In this document: positions 59,999-64,000 of the stretch, in pieces
Position numbering within the stretch: position 1 is the stretch's first letter
How the letters are laid out: every line of letters begins with the position of its first letter
Assembly (NCBI RefSeq): GCF_900005615.1
Contig: NZ_LN832559.1
Span: 1,332,837-1,396,836, forward strand
DNA from: Paracoccus aminovorans
Lineage (GTDB): Bacteria > Pseudomonadota > Alphaproteobacteria > Rhodobacterales > Rhodobacteraceae
Length of the DNA stretch: 64,000 nucleotides
Direction of reading: 5' to 3'
Program-made: the position numbers and the translations under genes
The notes under the pieces: generated by a model
Seen by the model: only the letters and a program-made list of their open reading frames with translations
The model's database searches: none
Told to the model about the DNA's origin: nothing

Positions 59999-61196
59999 GT
60001 ACTGCGACGATGTCTCCGCGCGCTGCTGCGACCTCGGCTGCGGACCAAGGCACTAGGTTGGCCTGCCGCAGCGCCTCATCGGGCAGCATGTCGAGCACGT
60101 TCCGCCTTACGACGGTAATCAGTTTTGTTAGATCGTTGCAATAAACTGAAGGATTGTCGAAGCCTCGCGCTGCGCTGTATCGATGCGAAAGATATCCTCC
60201 GCCGCAGATGCGATTGATTGGACAGGCCCTGCAGGTCGCGCAGAGGGAGCTGTTCGAGCCGTGATACTGCCGCAGGAGTGGGTGATCTAGGGCAGCCGCT
60301 AAGCTATCACGGAGAACGTTGACGCCAGTGCGGCTTGCTCCGGGGATTGCTGCACGCAGCGTGTCGACAGGGCCGACCTCACCGTCGGTCTCAATCACTA
60401 CTATCTCGTTTTCTCCCGCTCCCATCGAGTCGTTCGGATATGCGAGGCCAAGTGTCGTCGCAATTATCTGTTCGAAGACCCGCACCCGAAACGGGCGCTC
60501 TGCCTCCGAGTACCAGAGGCGGAAGACATCGAGCAGCCAGTCTGCGTGGGGCGTGCCGCCCAAGTCGCCTGGAGGACGCCGATCGTGGTTCACATCAGGC
60601 AGAAGGAAGTCCACGTTAATAGGACCTAGTTCGCGCAAGTGCTTGTACGCCTTGTCAGCGGCACTTACCGGATCGATGACGGTCAGGATTCCAGGTCTAA
60701 GTCCGTGTGCCTTGGCCCGGTCCCAGCCGGCAATGACCTTGTCATAGGATCCTTCGTCAGTGTGCGTGACCCGCTGTCGATCATTCACCGCCTTGGGTCC
60801 GTCAAGGCTGACACCCACACTTACGCCCCAGTCCGCAAGCCTTCGGCACCAATAGTCTGTCAGAAGAGTCCCGTTTGTCTGGATGGAGAAGTCCGGCACG
60901 ACGCCAACGTCACGTCCCCGGAGCCGGGCCGCTTCGATCAGCCGTTGGAACTTACTAGCTCCCGCCATGAGCGGCTCGCCCCCATGAAAGACAAATCGGA
61001 ACCGTTTGAGACCATGCTCGGCTGCATGTTTCATGCAAATGTCTACAGTTGCATCGATCACAGCATCCGGCATCGTCTTCGGTTGTGCTAGCGCAGTGCG
61101 GTCGCCGAGATTGTACATGTAGCAATAGGTGCAGTTCAAATTGCACCGGCTTGCGATCTTAACGACTGCCAAGCAACAAGTTGGATGAATCTGCAT
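59976..61196 (-). CDS. Radical SAM/SPASM peptide maturase, cyclophane-type
   Basis: 406 residues from the ATG at 61194-61196, preceded by GGTGGAG. A GTG at 61248-61250 would add 18 residues but has no ribosome site. The radical SAM motif is C18-N-L-N-C22-T-Y-C25 in SRCNLNCTYCYMYNLGD. HGGEPLMAG and SIQTNGTLL follow. The C-terminal SPASM cysteines are in SLCATCRACPINRICGGGYL and the later SVYC. This is close to the GrrM/FxsB-type maturases that link aromatic residues to other side chains. It is the only gene of the locus on the opposite strand; no precursor is adjacent upstream. Confidence 0.85.
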   Translation of the reverse strand: MQIHPTCCLAVVKIASRCNLNCTYCYMYNLGDRTALAQPKTMPDAVIDATVDICMKHAAEHGLKRFRFVFHGGEPLMAGASKFQRLIEAARLRGRDVGVVPDFSIQTNGTLLTDYWCRRLADWGVSVGVSLDGPKAVNDRQRVTHTDEGSYDKVIAGWDRAKAHGLRPGILTVIDPVSAADKAYKHLRELGPINVDFLLPDVNHDRRPPGDLGGTPHADWLLDVFRLWYSEAERPFRVRVFEQIIATTLGLAYPNDSMGAGENEIVVIETDGEVGPVDTLRAAIPGASRTGVNVLRDSLAAALDHPLLRQYHGSNSSLCATCRACPINRICGGGYLSHRYSAARGFDNPSVYCNDLTKLITVVRRNVLDMLPDEALRQANLVPWSAAEVAAARGDIVAVLTADREE

Positions 61197-61297
61197 CTCG
61201 CATGCTACTCCACCTAATGGAATCTGAGTATACGACGTGGAGCCCCCCACTAGCTATGGCCACGCCATGATAAGAGTTACGGAAGAAGCATACCACT

Positions 61298-61631
61298 TCA
61301 CCGCCGTCCCCGGCGCCAGTCGTCGAGGCGGGCATAGATGGTGACCGCGATGCCACCGAGTGCCACCGCAATGAACACCCAGCGGAGCGTATCAAGATAC
61401 GGGACCAGCGGCAGGACGGCGCTTTGCGTCTCCGCCAGCACCTGCTGCGCCACCTCCACCCCGGCTGCGCCCAGCGTCGCCACTCCGGCCGCGCCGCCCC
61501 CCTTCATGGTGCGGCTGTCGGCCAGCACTTCGCGCGCAGGCGGCGTTTCAGCTGCAAATGCAGTCGCCCGGACCGGGAATCGCTGGCCCCACTGACGAGC
61601 GGGACCGAGGTCGACGTGCATGAAGCCTGAG
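61298..61631 (-). pseudogene. C-terminal fragment of a phage endolysin (M15 peptidase type)
   Basis: The minus-strand frame enters from the IS21 end, so the N terminus is lost. It reads SGFMHVDLGPARQWGQRFPV (the His-region end of M15-type peptidases), then FAAETPPAREVLADSRTMKG. Next are a small Ala/Gly-rich helix and a membrane segment LRWVFIAVALGGIAVTIYAR with DDWRRGRR. Phage lysins of this type have this tail. It was cut by IS21 copy 2, so prophage DNA borders the RiPP locus on this side. Confidence 0.6.
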
Positions 61632-61749
61632 TGTTGAACGGCTTGCAATAAGGACCCCGCTTCTGGGGTGATCGGCGTCCAAAATGGACCCCACCGACCG
61701 GGGGTTGGGTCCATTGTGCCTTCGATGATTATCGGAGGCCGAGCACGGG

Positions 61750-63249
61750 ATGCTGATCGTGGAGACAATCGCAAAAATCAGGCGGCTACATTTCACCGAG
61801 GGCAAGGGGATCAAGACGATCTGCCGTGACCTGAAGCTGTCGAAGAAGGTGGTGCGGAAGGTGATCCGCACCGGGATTACCGAGTTCACCTATACCCGGA
61901 CGGTGCAGCCGCGCCCGAAGCTGGGTGCCTGGCTGGGGGAACTCAACCGGCTGCTGGAGGTCAACGCCGCGCGGTCCAGCCGGGAACGTCAGTCTCTGAT
62001 ACAGATCTACGAAGAACTGAGCGGTCTCGGTTATGAAGGTGGGTATGACGCGGTGCGCCGCTACGCCTCGAACTGGGCACGCACTCAGAGTTCAGGCGCT
62101 TCTGCCGCCTTCGTGCCCCTGAGCTTTGCGCCCGGTGAAGCCTATCAGTTCGACTGGAGCCACGAGGTTGTGGTGATCGATGGGGCGACCACCACCATCA
62201 AAGTGGCCCATGTTCGCCTGTGCCACAGCCGGATGTTCTTTGTGCGGGCCTATCCGCGCGAGACGCAGGAGATGGTGTTCGATGCCCACGACAGGGCTTT
62301 CGCCTTCTTCAAGGGCACCTGCACCCGCGGGATCTACGACAACATGAAGACGGCGGTGGAGACCATCTTCACCGGCAAGGAACGCCTCTACAATCGTCGG
62401 TTCCTGCAGATGGCCAGCCATTATCTGGTCGAACCCGTTGCCTGCACCCCTGCTGCGGGTTGGGAGAAAGGCCAGGTGGAGAGCCAGGTCGGCACTGTCC
62501 GTCAGCGGTTTTTCGCGCCCCGCGTCAGGGTCAAGAGCTACGAGGAACTGAATGCCTGGCTGCTGGACAAGTGCATCGCCTCGGCCAGAACCAGCAAGCA
62601 TCCGGAGCTGACGGACAAAACCGTCTGGCAGGTCTTCCAGGAAGAGCGCCCGCACCTTGTCCCCTATGCCGGGCGCTTCGACGGATTCCATTCACTGCCT
62701 GCGGCGGTGTCAAAGACCTGTCTCGTGCGCTTCGACAACAACAAATACTCCGTCGCGGCAACGGCTGTCGGGCGGCAGGTCGAGATCAGGGCCTATGCTG
62801 AGCGGATCGAGATCCGGCAGGAGGGCCGACTGGTCGGAGACCACCCGCGTCACTTCGGCCGGGACCGAACGGTTTACAATCCCTGGCATTATGTGCCTGT
62901 TCTGCTTCGCAAACCCGGGGCGCTGCGTAACGGCGCACCGTTCAAGGACTGGGTTCTTCCCGGAGCTCTTGAACAGATCCGCCGCAAGCTGCAGGGCTCC
63001 TCAGATGGCGACCGCCAGATGGTGAAGGTCCTCGGCGCTGTGCTGACGGAAGGGATGCCTGTGGTTCAAAAGGCATGTGCCGAAGCTCTCTCGCAAGGCG
63101 TCCATTCTGCCGATGTAATCCTCAATATTCTATCCCGCAGGCGAGATCCGGAACCACCACCGCTTCTGCTGACCTCTCCGGCCTTGCAGTTGACCCATGA
63201 GCCTGTGGCGGACTGCGCCCGTTATGATCTGCTGCGGAGGGCCTGCTGA
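61750..63249 (+). CDS. istA: IS21 transposase IstA, copy 2
   Basis: 499 residues with the same sequence as copy 1 throughout ([26 protein letters not shown] core [12 protein letters not shown] and [13 protein letters not shown]). Its intact state and sequence identity suggest recent duplication and activity. Confidence 0.95.
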   Translation: MLIVETIAKIRRLHFTEGKGIKTICRDLKLSKKVVRKVIRTGITEFTYTRTVQPRPKLGAWLGELNRLLEVNAARSSRERQSLIQIYEELSGLGYEGGYDAVRRYASNWARTQSSGASAAFVPLSFAPGEAYQFDWSHEVVVIDGATTTIKVAHVRLCHSRMFFVRAYPRETQEMVFDAHDRAFAFFKGTCTRGIYDNMKTAVETIFTGKERLYNRRFLQMASHYLVEPVACTPAAGWEKGQVESQVGTVRQRFFAPRVRVKSYEELNAWLLDKCIASARTSKHPELTDKTVWQVFQEERPHLVPYAGRFDGFHSLPAAVSKTCLVRFDNNKYSVAATAVGRQVEIRAYAERIEIRQEGRLVGDHPRHFGRDRTVYNPWHYVPVLLRKPGALRNGAPFKDWVLPGALEQIRRKLQGSSDGDRQMVKVLGAVLTEGMPVVQKACAEALSQGVHSADVILNILSRRRDPEPPPLLLTSPALQLTHEPVADCARYDLLRRAC

Positions 63250-63977
63250 TGGATCGTGCTGACATCATGGCTGCAATGGGCGAGTTGAAGCTCTACGGGA
63301 TGCGCGCCGCTTATGACGAACTCATGGCGGTGGCTGTGCGCCGCCAGCACGAACCCCGCCAGATCGTTGGAGATCTTCTGGCCGCCGAGATCAACGAGAA
63401 GAAAGCGCGGTCGGTCAAATACCAGATCACCACCGCCAAGCTGCCCTATGCCCGGGAGATCGAGGAGTTCACCTTCGATGACACCCCAATCAACGAGACC
63501 CTGGTGCGAGATCTGGCCAGCGGGGAGTTCCTCAGCCAACAGCGCAATGTCGTGCTGGTTGGCGGCACCGGGACCGGCAAGACCCATATCTCTGTGGCCA
63601 TAGCGCGCGCGGTCATCCGCAATGGTGCCCGGGGCAGGTTCTTCAATGTCGTCGATCTGGTGAACAGGCTGGAGGCCGAGGCCCGTGCCGGACGGGCAGG
63701 CCGGCTTGCAGAACATCTGATGCGGCTCGACTTCGTCATCCTCGATGAACTCGGATACCTGCCATTCGCGCAGTCCGGCGGCCAGCTGCTGTTCCATCTG
63801 ATCAGCAAGCTCTATGAGCAGACTTCCGTCATCGTCACCACCAACCTCGCATTCGGGGAGTGGCCGACCGTCTTCGGAGACGCAAAGATGACCACCGCGC
63901 TGCTCGACCGGCTCACCCACCACTGCGACATCGTCGAGACCGGCAACGACAGCTGGCGCATCAAAACCCGAGCCTGA
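63249..63977 (+). CDS. istB: IS21 helper ATPase IstB, copy 2
   Basis: 242 residues, complete in the window and the same as copy 1, with Walker [10 protein letters not shown] and Walker B LDELGYL. The start overlaps the istA stop as in copy 1. Confidence 0.95.
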   Translation: MDRADIMAAMGELKLYGMRAAYDELMAVAVRRQHEPRQIVGDLLAAEINEKKARSVKYQITTAKLPYAREIEEFTFDDTPINETLVRDLASGEFLSQQRNVVLVGGTGTGKTHISVAIARAVIRNGARGRFFNVVDLVNRLEAEARAGRAGRLAEHLMRLDFVILDELGYLPFAQSGGQLLFHLISKLYEQTSVIVTTNLAFGEWPTVFGDAKMTTALLDRLTHHCDIVETGNDSWRIKTRA

Positions 63978-64000
63978 ACACCCTCCAAAACGCAGGCCCG

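Larger units (their letters stand above)
61632..64000 (+). mobile_element. IS21-family element, copy 2 (runs off the window)
   Basis: Same sequence as copy 1 with a constant offset of 12694 bases. The left end TGTTGAACGG is at 61632. By analogy the right end is expected near 64110, outside the window. It is in the same orientation as copy 1, so the 10.2 kb between them is flanked by long direct repeats. Confidence 0.9.

Noticed and set aside
61159..61395. Minus-strand 78-codon frame upstream of the SPASM gene as its precursor
   Set aside because: It overlaps the SPASM coding region in another frame, lacks a ribosome site and shows no leader/core pattern.
48938..61640. A formal composite transposon with target duplications
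   Set aside because: The right border of copy 2 is outside the window and no short duplications are visible at the other borders, so only direct repeats were claimed.

Overview
The window looks like chromosomal DNA of a Paracoccus-like member of the Rhodobacteraceae (Alphaproteobacteria). Support comes from very GC-rich coding sequence and from gene content typical of that group: hemA-type 5-aminolevulinate synthase behind an FNR box, a SUV3-like helicase next to S4, FdxA and CarD genes, PutA with a divergent Lrp-type regulator, a PhaR-like operator, and a DMSP-lyase-type cupin. The genus is inferred from content; no rRNA or tRNA gene is present to anchor it.

Positions 1-25.8 kb are mostly core genome. 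They hold a partial glutathione S-transferase, an M19 dipeptidase, a patch of decayed insertion sequences (1.77-2.83 kb), oligoendopeptidase F, an alpha/beta hydrolase, an SCP2 protein, a TPR/helicase/S4 operon, fdxA, carD, an M20 peptidase, hemA, a RodZ-like protein, ispG, a DsbA-like protein, an aminotransferase, a cell-wall amidase, PBP1A, prfB, and a patatin-family hydrolase preceded by a PhaR-like palindrome. From 26.0 to 27.7 kb there is an IS5-family element, whose transposase has a stop at codon 14, beside Mu-like phage debris. From 27.9 to 39.5 kb core metabolism returns: a peptide-binding protein / entericidin / acidic-protein operon, a candidate small RNA, 3-hydroxybutyrate dehydrogenase, an ornithine-cyclodeaminase homologue, a putA-type module with its Lrp regulator, glutamate dehydrogenase, two molybdenum-related small proteins and a DMSP-lyase-like cupin.

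From 39.6 kb to the end the window is accessory. It starts with an IS21-like end, a Mu I-protein relic and an imperfect 58-bp repeat that recurs at 51.5 kb. Between the two repeat copies lie a copper module (cytochrome c, His/Cys-rich secreted protein, multicopper oxidase, CPx ATPase behind a CueR-type operator, DUF411 protein), prophage head-gene fragments, a chromate transporter, and a complete IS21-family element.

The most interesting part is 51.75-61.20 kb, a compact and less GC-rich RiPP-type biosynthetic locus between two apparently identical IS21-family copies in the same orientation. One half has a Nif11/NHLP-like precursor candidate, a B12-type radical SAM C-methyltransferase and a PhyH-type dioxygenase. 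The second half has a 61-residue peptide ending in Asp, an MNIO (DUF692) enzyme, its likely partner, a second B12-type radical SAM enzyme with a PqqD-like tail, and a methyltransferase, with 4-bp overlaps between the last four genes. A convergent radical SAM/SPASM cyclophane-type maturase closes the locus. No transporter or leader protease is visible. The locus looks like two RiPP modules, or one unusually heavily modified pathway, on a mobile segment embedded in prophage remains.
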